Below are positions 25,908-34,241 of a stretch of 64,000 nt of DNA, in pieces. This DNA is from an uncultured Mediterraneibacter sp. Its GTDB lineage: Bacteria; Bacillota; Clostridia; Lachnospirales; Lachnospiraceae. A program made the position numbers and the translations under genes. Under the pieces are notes generated by a model. It had not been told where the DNA came from, did no database searches, and saw only the letters and a list, made by a program, of their open reading frames with translations. The stretch covers positions 1 through 64,000 of the forward strand of contig CALWFV010000015.1 in NCBI GenBank assembly GCA_944377745.1, written 5' to 3'. Numbering within the stretch: the stretch's first letter is position 1; each line of letters begins with the position of its first letter.

Positions 25908-26205
25908 GAACCGTTTTATTTATCTTGCCACCTCTTCGTGTGCTGTCTCAGGATAATTTATAAATATAACAAAAAATGTATAATTATATCTACTTATGCT
26001 ATCATTAATTGTGCGATTATGCAACCTTTTCGTGAGAATTTGCACAACAATTTTTCCACTAAAATTACACTATTTTTTCACTATTTTTCTGTCGTTTCCC
26101 GCTCTCCGGATAATTTTTTGTCACTCTCCTCTTTAAAATACAGCGCAATTTCTTTAAAAGTTTCTGTTCTTCTGTTATGATAATTGCTGAAGGAGTGTGT
26201 TAACC
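25908..26205. promoter_or_regulatory. Divergent promoter region, M20 / YtcJ-like genes
   Basis: A 298-bp AT-rich gap without a gene (the full gene-free stretch is 25753-26205). TTGTGC (26009-26014) and GCACAA (26042-26047) form an inverted repeat that could be an operator. A minus-strand TATAAT (25984-25989) may be the -10 box for the M20 gene. The region serves two diverging units; no regulator gene adjoins it directly. Confidence 0.45.
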
Positions 26206-27825
26206 ATGAATAATTCTGATACTTCTATTTATATTAACGGCAGGATCTTCACTGCCGACAACCAGAATCCCTATGCTGACAGCATGATCGTATCCGGCGG
26301 ACGGATCCGCTGGGTCGGCTCCCGGGACGACCTTCCCCGGGAAGAGATTTCCGGCGCAGACGTCGTCGACCTGAAAGGCAGGCGCGTGATCCCCGGCTTT
26401 GTGGACGCGCATATGCACCCTGTCATGCTGGCAGATTTCAGCAAGCAGATCACGATCATGCCTCCGGCGGTCAACTCCATCGAGGACCTGGTGAAGGCGG
26501 TCAGAGAACGCCGGAAAGCCCAGGGGCCGGGCAGATGGGTGGAGGGCTGGGGTTACGACGAGCAGTCTCTTCTTGAGAAGCGCTCGCCGAACCGCTATGA
26601 CCTGGACCGTGGCTGCAGCGACGCTCCGGTCTGTCTCATGCGCACCTGCGCCCACATCCGCTGCGTCAACAGCCGCGCCCTTGAGATGGCCGGCATTGAC
26701 AGGAATACACCGGATCCTCCGGGAGGCGAGATCGAGCGGGATGAAAACGGAGAGCCCACCGGTGTTTTAAAAGAAAATGCAAGAAACCTGATGTCCGGTC
26801 TGATCCCCGGCGTCCCGGAAGATCAGAAGGTGCAGAACCTTCTCGATCTCGGGAAGCTTCTGACTTCCCAGGGGATCACAGCCATCTGCGACATGGGGAA
26901 CCTTGATTCCGGCGACAATATCCCGATCTATGAGAAAGCCGCTGAAAAAGGATTCCGCCAAAGAGTCGGCGTCTATTATATGTGGGATTTCTTTGCAGAT
27001 GATAAGACATTTGATATCCCGAAGGAACGGATGGACAAGAGCCGCCAGATCTTCGCCGCCGGCTTAAAGCTGATCGGAGACGGCAGCATCTCCGGAAGGA
27101 CCGCATGGATGGACGAGCCCTATTACGGTTCTGACGACGAATACGGCATCTCCACCTGCAGCGATGAACTGATCGAGTCCGCCATTGCTTTCTGTAAAGA
27201 TCATCACTGCCAACTCTCCATGCATGCTATGGGATCCCGGACCATCGCGCGGATGGTGGATCGTGCCGCCCTGGAAGAGAACTGGATGGAGGACGAAACA
27301 CCGTACGTCCGCATCGAGCATGTTACAGAGCCGAAGGCAGAAAGCCTAGACCGGGCCGCTGCCTCCGGTATCGCGTTTATCACCCAGCCCATCTTCCCCT
27401 ATGCGGAAAGCGCCAGCTATCTGAAGAACCTGGGAAGCGAGCGGCTGAAGAAGTGCTATCCTTTCCGGCATATGCTGGAAAAAGGAGTGAAGACCGGCTT
27501 TTCCACGGACGCTCCGGCAACTTTCTGGGCTGTTCCGTCGGACCCCTTCCCGGGCTTAAAGCTCGCCGTCACGCGAAAATCCTATCTGGACGCAGACTGC
27601 GGCGCCGATCAATCCATCGATATCGAGACGGCGCTGAAGCTCTACACAAGAGAATCCGCACAGATCGCCGGATTTCATGACATGGGAATGCTCTCGCCGG
27701 GATACCGGGCGGACTTTGCAGTATTAAGCGGCGACATCCTTGAGGCGGATCCGGAAGACATAGATAAGATCTGTGTCCTCCGTACCTATATAGACGGTGA
27801 ATGTGTCTACCGGCGAGAAGACTGA
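26206..27825 (+). CDS. YtcJ-like amidohydrolase (amidohydrolase family 3)
   Basis: 539 residues. A metal-dependent TIM barrel: the N-terminal HxH (VDAHMHP), lysine and His ligands in the middle, HAMGSRTIARM and the late STDAPAT. YtcJ-type proteins hydrolyse N-substituted amides such as formamides and cyclic amides, and most are uncharacterised. The ATG at 26206 has GAAGGAG eight bases upstream; a GTG three codons earlier is less likely. It starts the plus-strand unit and precedes the ornithine-cyclodeaminase-like gene by 98 bp. Confidence 0.87.
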   Translation: MNNSDTSIYINGRIFTADNQNPYADSMIVSGGRIRWVGSRDDLPREEISGADVVDLKGRRVIPGFVDAHMHPVMLADFSKQITIMPPAVNSIEDLVKAVRERRKAQGPGRWVEGWGYDEQSLLEKRSPNRYDLDRGCSDAPVCLMRTCAHIRCVNSRALEMAGIDRNTPDPPGGEIERDENGEPTGVLKENARNLMSGLIPGVPEDQKVQNLLDLGKLLTSQGITAICDMGNLDSGDNIPIYEKAAEKGFRQRVGVYYMWDFFADDKTFDIPKERMDKSRQIFAAGLKLIGDGSISGRTAWMDEPYYGSDDEYGISTCSDELIESAIAFCKDHHCQLSMHAMGSRTIARMVDRAALEENWMEDETPYVRIEHVTEPKAESLDRAAASGIAFITQPIFPYAESASYLKNLGSERLKKCYPFRHMLEKGVKTGFSTDAPATFWAVPSDPFPGLKLAVTRKSYLDADCGADQSIDIETALKLYTRESAQIAGFHDMGMLSPGYRADFAVLSGDILEADPEDIDKICVLRTYIDGECVYRRED

Positions 27826-27923
27826 TGTCAGAAAACTGACAGTTCCGCACACCCGTTTCCACTGACCGGCTCAACCCGGAAATACTGAAAATACTACTCA
27901 AAAAAGACGAAAAGAGGTACCTT

Positions 27924-29018
27924 ATGTTTCATTTACCCAAATACAGAGAACCAGATTTTACACAGCCGAAATTTACTGAAGCGCCCGACGCTTCCTGGGA
28001 GGAAGTGACCATCAAGGGGGTAGCCCCCGAGAACTATCACAGTACATCCATGTACCCGGAATATTTCAAGATCAACGGAAAATGGCTCCTGGCTGAGGAA
28101 AGCCGTATGGACTCCAGCGTTGTGCTGGGCGAAGACGGGAAACTCCGAGTCGTGGAAAACCGCAATCTGGAGCTGGGCGACAAGGTGATCATCGGCCGCA
28201 CAGAGAATGCCGAGGAAGGGATCTATCTCCACAGCACCGGCTTCGGAAGCGCCGACGATGAGAACGACGACCAGTTCGTCTTCCGCCAGGGACGGAGCCG
28301 CGAGACGTCCTACGCCAGGGATTACGACCGTCTCTTTGAACTCCTGAAATATGAGAAAGAGCACGGGAACATTCTCTGGGTCATGGGACCTGCTTTCTCC
28401 TTTGACGCCGACGCAAGACGCGCCATGCAGGCAATGGTGGAGAACGGATACGTGGACGGGCTCATGGCGGGGAACGCCCTTGCCACCCATGATCTGGAGG
28501 GCGCCATGTTCCATACCGCACTGGGGCAGGACATCTACACACAGAGATCCCAGCCCAACGGACACTACAATCACCTGGATGTGATCAACCGGGTGAGACG
28601 GAGCGGTTCCATCCCTCAGTTCATCGACGATTACAACATCGACAACGGGATCATGTATAGCTGCGTGAAGAACGATGTTCCCTTCGTCCTCACCGGTTCG
28701 ATCCGTGACGACGGTCCTCTGCCGGAAGTGATCGGCAACGCCTATGACGGTCAGACCGCCATGCGGAATATGGTAAAGAAGGCGACCACTGTAGTCTGCC
28801 TCGCCACCATGCTCCACACCATCGCGACAGGAAATATGACGCCGTCCTACCGCGTAATGGACGACGGGACCGTCCGCCCGGTCTTCCTCTATACGGTGGA
28901 TGCGGATGAGTTCGTGGTCAACAAGCTGTTGGACCGTGGAAGCCTCTCCGCGACAACGATCGTGACCAATGTACAGGACTTCATCATGATCGTGGCGAAG
29001 GGACTGGGATTGATGTAA
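27924..29018 (+). CDS. LOR/SDH-domain protein, ornithine cyclodeaminase-like (TIGR00300 type)
   Basis: 364 residues. The C-terminal two thirds carry the family core GYVDGLMAGNALATHDLEGA, GSIPQF, NGIMYSCVKNDVPFVL, GSIRDDGPLPEVI and ATMLHTIATGNM. This matches the domain called lysine-ketoglutarate reductase/saccharopine dehydrogenase-related, found in archaeal ornithine cyclodeaminases and at the C terminus of cyanobacterial AgrE/ArgZ. The N-terminal part resembles the usual beta-rich domain. NAD-dependent conversion of ornithine to proline and ammonia is plausible, not proven. GAGGTACC precedes the ATG. Its neighbours are amidohydrolases and a carrier, suggesting amino acid derivative breakdown. 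Confidence 0.8.
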   Translation: MFHLPKYREPDFTQPKFTEAPDASWEEVTIKGVAPENYHSTSMYPEYFKINGKWLLAEESRMDSSVVLGEDGKLRVVENRNLELGDKVIIGRTENAEEGIYLHSTGFGSADDENDDQFVFRQGRSRETSYARDYDRLFELLKYEKEHGNILWVMGPAFSFDADARRAMQAMVENGYVDGLMAGNALATHDLEGAMFHTALGQDIYTQRSQPNGHYNHLDVINRVRRSGSIPQFIDDYNIDNGIMYSCVKNDVPFVLTGSIRDDGPLPEVIGNAYDGQTAMRNMVKKATTVVCLATMLHTIATGNMTPSYRVMDDGTVRPVFLYTVDADEFVVNKLLDRGSLSATTIVTNVQDFIMIVAKGLGLM

Positions 29019-29037
29019 GTCAACACACGCAAAAATG

Positions 29038-29084
29038 ATCCGGTATTTTTAAAGCTTCTTTTAAAAGCTTAGAAATACCGGATT
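29038..29084. terminator. Bidirectional terminator
   Basis: ATCCGGTATTT and AAATACCGGAT form a long stem with AAGCTT inner repeats, followed by TTTATT on the plus strand. It lies between the convergent LOR/SDH-domain and AraC genes. Three ATTCATT-like units (about 29088-29106) run into the AraC stop codon. Confidence 0.8.
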
Positions 29085-29098
29085 TTATTCATTATTCA

Positions 29099-30052
29099 TT
29101 ATTCATTCTTCAGTTCTTCCGGCATCATCCATCCGTTGAACTCCAGTACAATATCTGCGATCTGCTTTCTGTAAATCCGGGGAGATGTCCCCGTGATTCT
29201 GCGAAAACTGCGATTAAAGCTGGAAACCGAACCAAATCCGGTGCTCTCTGATATCTCGAGGACCGGCATCTCAGTCACACAGAGTAGATCGCAGGCCTCT
29301 GATACGCGCACTCTGTTGACATATTCCAGAGGAGTCATTCCCATGATCTGCGAAAAGACCCGCCGGAAATGTGCCGGACTGAATCCGCACAATTCGGCAA
29401 GGCAGTCCATCGAAAAGTCTCCCATATAGTTTTTTTCCACATACTCCAGCGCCGGAGCCAGCACATGCATGTTGCCGTGGCTGCCACCTGATCCGTCCGT
29501 CTTCTCAACCGGATCCGGTTCGCTCTGTATCCGGCACAGTTCTGTATATAAGGCAAGCAGGAGACCTTTCGCACATGTCTGATATCCCGTTTTTTTCTCT
29601 GACAGCTCCCTTACCGCCTGAAGAGCAAGGCTTCGCACTCTCCGGTTCTTCCGCCCCCGAAGGATATACTGATATTTCCGAACATTTCCTGGCTCCATCC
29701 CGATACTTTTCCATCCTCCCGGAATACAGCCTGCGAAAAGTTTTTTTGGATTAAAAAAGATATACGACCATCGGCTCTTTTTCCCCGGATCAGAGTACGT
29801 TGTATGCGGTACATTTTGCGGGATGCAGGTAACATCCCCCGCCCTGAAGTCCAATGTATCCTCATATAGTTCAATTTTTCCGCTCTCCGAATGGCAGACT
29901 CCGATCTCAAGGCAGTTATGAAAATGAAGCCTCCCGCTTGGTACTTCCGATATTTTCCAGTGTTCCCCTGTCAGGAGCAGCACCGGAAAATATTCCGGAA
30001 GAAAATAATTTCGAAATTCTGTTATTTTGTCATATGACCGACCGCTTCCCAT
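29099..30052 (-). CDS. AraC-family transcriptional regulator
   Basis: 317 residues. N-terminal cupin-type sensor (RLHFHNCLEIGVCHSESG, GDVTCIPQNVPHTT) and C-terminal double helix-turn-helix (MDCLAELCGFSPAHFRRVF, EISESTGFGSVSSFNRSF). Closely similar in plan to the AraC protein at 18246. It is divergent from the aldo/keto reductase-GH112 operon and probably activates it in response to a sugar. Confidence 0.9.
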   Translation of the reverse strand: MGSGRSYDKITEFRNYFLPEYFPVLLLTGEHWKISEVPSGRLHFHNCLEIGVCHSESGKIELYEDTLDFRAGDVTCIPQNVPHTTYSDPGKKSRWSYIFFNPKKLFAGCIPGGWKSIGMEPGNVRKYQYILRGRKNRRVRSLALQAVRELSEKKTGYQTCAKGLLLALYTELCRIQSEPDPVEKTDGSGGSHGNMHVLAPALEYVEKNYMGDFSMDCLAELCGFSPAHFRRVFSQIMGMTPLEYVNRVRVSEACDLLCVTEMPVLEISESTGFGSVSSFNRSFRRITGTSPRIYRKQIADIVLEFNGWMMPEELKNE

Positions 30053-30210
30053 CCTGTCTGATCCTCCTTTTTCGATATTCTACCACAGATGATCATTTTT
30101 GCGCAGTTTTATCTGATGATTGATTAGAAGGCTTCCGTTAAACGTATCATAATTGTCTGTAAGAAGAAAGAAACACAGAAAACAAATAGTGATAAACAGG
30201 AGGGATAGTT

Positions 30211-31215
30211 ATGTACACAGCTTCAGACAAACGGTATGATCATATGATTTATAATCGCTGCGGGCACAGCGGTCTGAAACTCCCCGCCGTTTCCCTTGGA
30301 TTCTGGCACAATTTCGGGGACACCGCTTCGTTTGAAAACATGCGGCAGATCTGTTTTACAGCATTTGACAGCGGGATCACTCATTTTGATCTTGCCAACA
30401 ATTATGGTCCTGTACCGGGCAGCGCAGAGAAAAACCTGGGCAGGATCTTAAAGGAGGACATGAAACCGTATCGGGATGAACTGATCATCAGCACAAAAGC
30501 AGGATATGACATGTGGGAGGGTCCCTACGGTGACTGGGGCAGCCGGAAGTACCTTCTGGCAAGCCTTGATCAGAGTCTGGATCGGCTTGGGCTCGAGTAT
30601 GTAGATATTTTCTATCATCACAGGATGGATCCGGAAACTCCATTGGAAGAAACCATGGGTGCTCTGGCTCAGGCCGTTCGTTCAGGGAAAGCTCTTTACG
30701 CCGGACTTTCCAACTATGACGGCCCCACTCTGAAAAAAGCGGAAAAAATCCTGCGCGATATGCACTGCCCGTTTATCATTAACCAGAACCGCTACTCTAT
30801 CTTTGACCGGACTATTGAAAAGAACGGGCTGAAAGACGCCTCTGCGGAACTGAAAAAAGGGATCATCGCATTCAGTCCGCTGGCGCAGGGCCTTCTGACA
30901 AACCGTTATTTGAACGGTATTCCAGAAGACAGTAGAATGCGGACTGATGGCCGTTTTCTCACAAGCGACTCCCTGACAAAGGAAAAGCTGGACCAGATCA
31001 CAGAACTGAATAAAATTGCGAATGACAGAGGACAGACCCTCGCTGAGATGGCGTTGAGCTGGGTTCTTCATGACGGAGTCGTAACCAGTGTCCTGGCCGG
31101 TGTCTCCAGGCCCAGTCAGATACTCGATAATGTGAAAGCAGTGGAAAACATAAAATTTTCCGAAGAGGAACTGAAAAAAATAGAACAGATCAGCAACAGG
31201 GAGGTGGCTGAATAA
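30211..31215 (+). CDS. Aldo/keto reductase (YghZ-like)
   Basis: 334 residues with the AKR tetrad Asp60, Tyr65 (FDLANNYGP), Lys96 (STKAGYD) and His136/137 (FYHHRMD), and the C-terminal NADPH site SVLAGVSRPSQI. The sequence resembles YghZ (AKR14), which reduces L-glyceraldehyde 3-phosphate and other aldehydes. The ATG follows AGGAGGG. Its stop overlaps the next ATG by one base (TAATG), so it is translationally coupled to the GH112 gene. It may reduce an aldose or aldehyde formed from the phosphorolysed sugar. Confidence 0.9.
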   Translation: MYTASDKRYDHMIYNRCGHSGLKLPAVSLGFWHNFGDTASFENMRQICFTAFDSGITHFDLANNYGPVPGSAEKNLGRILKEDMKPYRDELIISTKAGYDMWEGPYGDWGSRKYLLASLDQSLDRLGLEYVDIFYHHRMDPETPLEETMGALAQAVRSGKALYAGLSNYDGPTLKKAEKILRDMHCPFIINQNRYSIFDRTIEKNGLKDASAELKKGIIAFSPLAQGLLTNRYLNGIPEDSRMRTDGRFLTSDSLTKEKLDQITELNKIANDRGQTLAEMALSWVLHDGVVTSVLAGVSRPSQILDNVKAVENIKFSEEELKKIEQISNREVAE

Positions 31216-33380
31216 TGAGCAAAAAAACGGGAAGTTTTACTCTCCCCGGAGAAGCAGGATATGAAAAACTGACACTTGAAATCGCTCAAAAATGGGGCGC
31301 TGATGTTATCCGGGACAGTGACGGGACCGAATTGTCCGATGAAATCCTGAATGCAGGATACGGAATCTATTCCACGATCTGTCTGATCCGGGATCACAAT
31401 GAGTGGGCAAAAAAGAACCTGGATAAGCTCCAGCAGACCTTTCTCATAACTCATCCCCATACCGCTGTTTCAGATACTCTGGATATAGATCTGATGGAAG
31501 ATTACTTTGACCAGCAGTTTTCTGTGAACGACAGCAGTGACGCGCTGCGTTACTGGCAGGTCTTTGATCGAACCACAAACACTGAAATTCCGCGTGAAAA
31601 CTGGGAATATCAGCCCTCAAACGGGATTGTTGTCCTGAAAGGCATCACCCCCTGGCATACTTATACGGTCGCCTTTCTCGCCTGGAGGATCTGGGAGGAA
31701 ATCTCAATGTACAATCACACGACAAACCATTGGGATTCTGAACATCTGATGCAGATCGACCCCAGATATCCGGAAGTTCAGGATTACCTCACAGAGTGGC
31801 TCCGAAGCTGGTGTGAAGAGCATCCGCACACAACTGTGGTCCGTTTTACTTCCATGTTCTACAATTTTGTCTGGATCTGGGGCAGCAGCGAACGCTGCAG
31901 AAATATTTTTACTGACTGGGCATCATATGACTTTACCGTAAGTCCCCTGGCACTGGATCAGTTCAGAAAAACCTACGGATATTCTCTGAATGCTGAGGAC
32001 TTTGTGAATAAAGGAAAGTTTCATGTAACACATATGCCAGCAGACAGGAAAAAACGGGACTGGATGGATTTTATAAACGACTTTGTCATTTCTTTTGGAA
32101 AAAAACTTGTACAGATCGTACATGACTATGGAAAAAAAGCTTATGTTTTCTACGATGACAGCTGGGTTGGGATTGAACCTTATAACGGCAGATTCCGGGA
32201 ATTCGGATTTGACGGGATGATCAAATGTGTTTTCAGTGGATATGAGGCAAGGCTTTGCAGCGGAGTTCCCGCAGAAACGCATGAACTCCGGCTGCATCCG
32301 TATCTGTTCCCCACAGGCGTGGACGGCTCACCCCCTTTCCTTGAAGGAGGAGATCCAAAGGGTGAGGCACAGAAATACTGGACTGCAGTGCGCCGTGCCA
32401 TCCTGAGAGCCCCGATCGACAGGATCGGTCTGGGCGGCTATCTCCACCTTGTGGAGCAGTCACCTGATTTTGTGGAATACATTGCCCAGATTGCCGATGA
32501 ATTCCGCACCATCAAAGATCTTCATTCGAAGGGCACCCCCTCTGTACTCCGCCCTCGTGTAGCAGTGCTCCACTACTGGGGTGTTCTGCGTTCGTGGACC
32601 TTATCCGGGCATTTTCATGAAACCTATATGCATGATCTGATCCATATAAACGAAAGTCTTTCCGGACTGCCCTTTGATGTCCGTTTTTATGATTTCAATG
32701 ACATTAAAAACGGAGTTCTGAAAGATACGGATGTTCTGATCAATGCCGGAGCCGCCGGCACTGCCTGGAGCGGCGGCGACGCGTGGAACGACGAAGAAGT
32801 GTTCCGCATCATTACCGAGTGGGTATACAACGGCGGAACCTTCATCGGAGTAAACGAGCCATCGGCGGCCAACGGTTATGATTCTTATTTCCGTATGGCG
32901 CATGTACTCGGGATTGACGAGGATACCGGCGACAGGATATGCCATGGAAAATGGGCTTTTGACGTTTCTACTCCGGATGGACTCTTTCCCAAAGGCAGCT
33001 ATGTACACTCCCGGAAGAATATCTTCCTGACCAACGGAGATGCCACTGTCCTTATGGCAGAGAACGGTCTTCCTTCCGTTACAGCACGCTCTTTCGGATC
33101 AGGAACCGGCATCTATCTTGCTTCCTTTGAAACCGGTCCGGAAAATACCAGAATGCTCATGAACCTGATCCTGTATGGTGCAAAGGAGGCTTACGACGAG
33201 GATTTCATAACCGACAACCCATACACGGAATGCGCTTTTTATCCTGACAGTCAGATGCTTGTCGTCATAAATAATACCGGAGACTTCCAGAAAACGTCTG
33301 TATCCGCGGCCGGGCAGACCCATACCTGCACGCTGGAGCCATACGGGATATTTATGAAATATCTGGCTGCTGACGACTGA
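31215..33380 (+). CDS. GH112 beta-galactosyl phosphorylase
   Basis: 721 residues, typical GH112 length. It starts GSFTLPGEAGYEKLT with the GADVIRDSDGTEL motif; the likely acid residue lies in YDDSWVGIEPY (about 313-323). The family reversibly splits beta-galactosides with phosphate to alpha-galactose 1-phosphate: either galacto-N-biose/lacto-N-biose (mucin and milk glycans) or beta-galactosyl-1,4-L-rhamnose (plant glycans). No signal peptide, so intracellular. No transporter or galactose-1-phosphate pathway gene is adjacent. The two specificities cannot be separated with confidence by eye. Confidence 0.9.
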   Translation: MSKKTGSFTLPGEAGYEKLTLEIAQKWGADVIRDSDGTELSDEILNAGYGIYSTICLIRDHNEWAKKNLDKLQQTFLITHPHTAVSDTLDIDLMEDYFDQQFSVNDSSDALRYWQVFDRTTNTEIPRENWEYQPSNGIVVLKGITPWHTYTVAFLAWRIWEEISMYNHTTNHWDSEHLMQIDPRYPEVQDYLTEWLRSWCEEHPHTTVVRFTSMFYNFVWIWGSSERCRNIFTDWASYDFTVSPLALDQFRKTYGYSLNAEDFVNKGKFHVTHMPADRKKRDWMDFINDFVISFGKKLVQIVHDYGKKAYVFYDDSWVGIEPYNGRFREFGFDGMIKCVFSGYEARLCSGVPAETHELRLHPYLFPTGVDGSPPFLEGGDPKGEAQKYWTAVRRAILRAPIDRIGLGGYLHLVEQSPDFVEYIAQIADEFRTIKDLHSKGTPSVLRPRVAVLHYWGVLRSWTLSGHFHETYMHDLIHINESLSGLPFDVRFYDFNDIKNGVLKDTDVLINAGAAGTAWSGGDAWNDEEVFRIITEWVYNGGTFIGVNEPSAANGYDSYFRMAHVLGIDEDTGDRICHGKWAFDVSTPDGLFPKGSYVHSRKNIFLTNGDATVLMAENGLPSVTARSFGSGTGIYLASFETGPENTRMLMNLILYGAKEAYDEDFITDNPYTECAFYPDSQMLVVINNTGDFQKTSVSAAGQTHTCTLEPYGIFMKYLAADD

Positions 33381-33395
33381 GCCGCACAATATCAC

Positions 33396-33459
33396 AAAGA
33401 AAGCCACGGGATCATCCTGGAGCATATCTCCATTCGATGGAATCCTGTGGCTTTCTTTT
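33396..33459. terminator. Strong bidirectional terminator
   Basis: AAAGAAAGCCACGGGAT and ATCCTGTGGCTTTCTTT form a long, nearly perfect stem, with T/A runs at both sides. It separates the convergent GH112 and FHA genes. Confidence 0.9.
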
Positions 33460-34070
33460 CATTCACTTTCCCTCAATATCCTCTGGATCTCCAGCCTGGT
33501 CTCACCGACTCCAATCACGTCATCCTTCTGGATCACGATCGGCCGGTCGATCCGCTTTCCGTTCAGAAACGTTCCGTTTCTGGAGTCCTCGTCTTTCAGA
33601 TAAAGCCTGTCTCCGTGGTGGATGATCACGCAGTGGACTTTTGAAACTCTGACGTCATTTGGAAGAGAGAGATACTTCTCAAACATGCTTCCATCTTTTC
33701 CTCTCCCGATTCCTACCGTCTCATAGAAGATAAAGTTGTATTTCTGCCAGCTGTCGATATCTTCCATGATGATCTTCCACTGTCTTCTCCTTTTCTGACG
33801 CCGCGGCGCCGGCTCATCCGTATCCCGGTCTGAAACCCTCTGTGATCTGCGCCGTCTCGGACGTTCATCGTAATCGTCCTCCTCGTCGTCATAATCATCA
33901 TCGTCAGGATAGCCATCCTCATCGTAATCTTCTTCATCCCGACGGCGCCCTTTTCTCCTGCGGAACAGCCTTGCGTCTTCCGCCCTGTTCTTTTTTATTG
34001 TCACGAACGTCCCGCCAAGCACGGCTATAATACCGAGTATCAGCAGGATCAGTACGATCCAGTATAACAT
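33459..34070 (-). CDS. Membrane-anchored FHA-domain protein
   Basis: 203 residues. An N-terminal membrane helix (MLYWIVLILLILGIIAVLGG) is followed by a highly charged linker alternating basic (RRRKGRR) and acidic blocks (EEDYDEDGYPDDDDYDDEE), then a C-terminal forkhead-associated domain with IGRGKDGS, VSKVHCVI and DSRNGTFLNG, which binds phosphothreonine peptides. The start is the ATG with CAGAGGAG upstream, so the longer 18-codon extension is rejected. It probably links Ser/Thr kinase signalling (PrkC type) to envelope or division functions; no kinase is in the window. Confidence 0.88.
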   Translation of the reverse strand: MLYWIVLILLILGIIAVLGGTFVTIKKNRAEDARLFRRRKGRRRDEEDYDEDGYPDDDDYDDEEDDYDERPRRRRSQRVSDRDTDEPAPRRQKRRRQWKIIMEDIDSWQKYNFIFYETVGIGRGKDGSMFEKYLSLPNDVRVSKVHCVIIHHGDRLYLKDEDSRNGTFLNGKRIDRPIVIQKDDVIGVGETRLEIQRILRESE

Positions 34071-34241
34071 ATGTATATCACTCCTCTGAACCTTAATGGT
34101 ACTATATTTTTTCCTGTTGGGCAAGCATCAGATATATCTTTTTCACTTATTCTGTGCTAGAATGGTTACAGTTCACACTGCATGCAGCAGCTGTCAGGTG
34201 TGGACCGTAATGCGAAAATATTTATCTCAAAGGAGTTTAAC

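Noticed and set aside
25908-25945. T-box-like GAGGTGGCA before a terminator in the M20 leader
   Set aside because: The conserved T-box sequence AGGGTGGNACCGCG is not present, and there is no stem I or specifier loop upstream; the gene is not a tRNA synthetase or amino acid biosynthesis gene.
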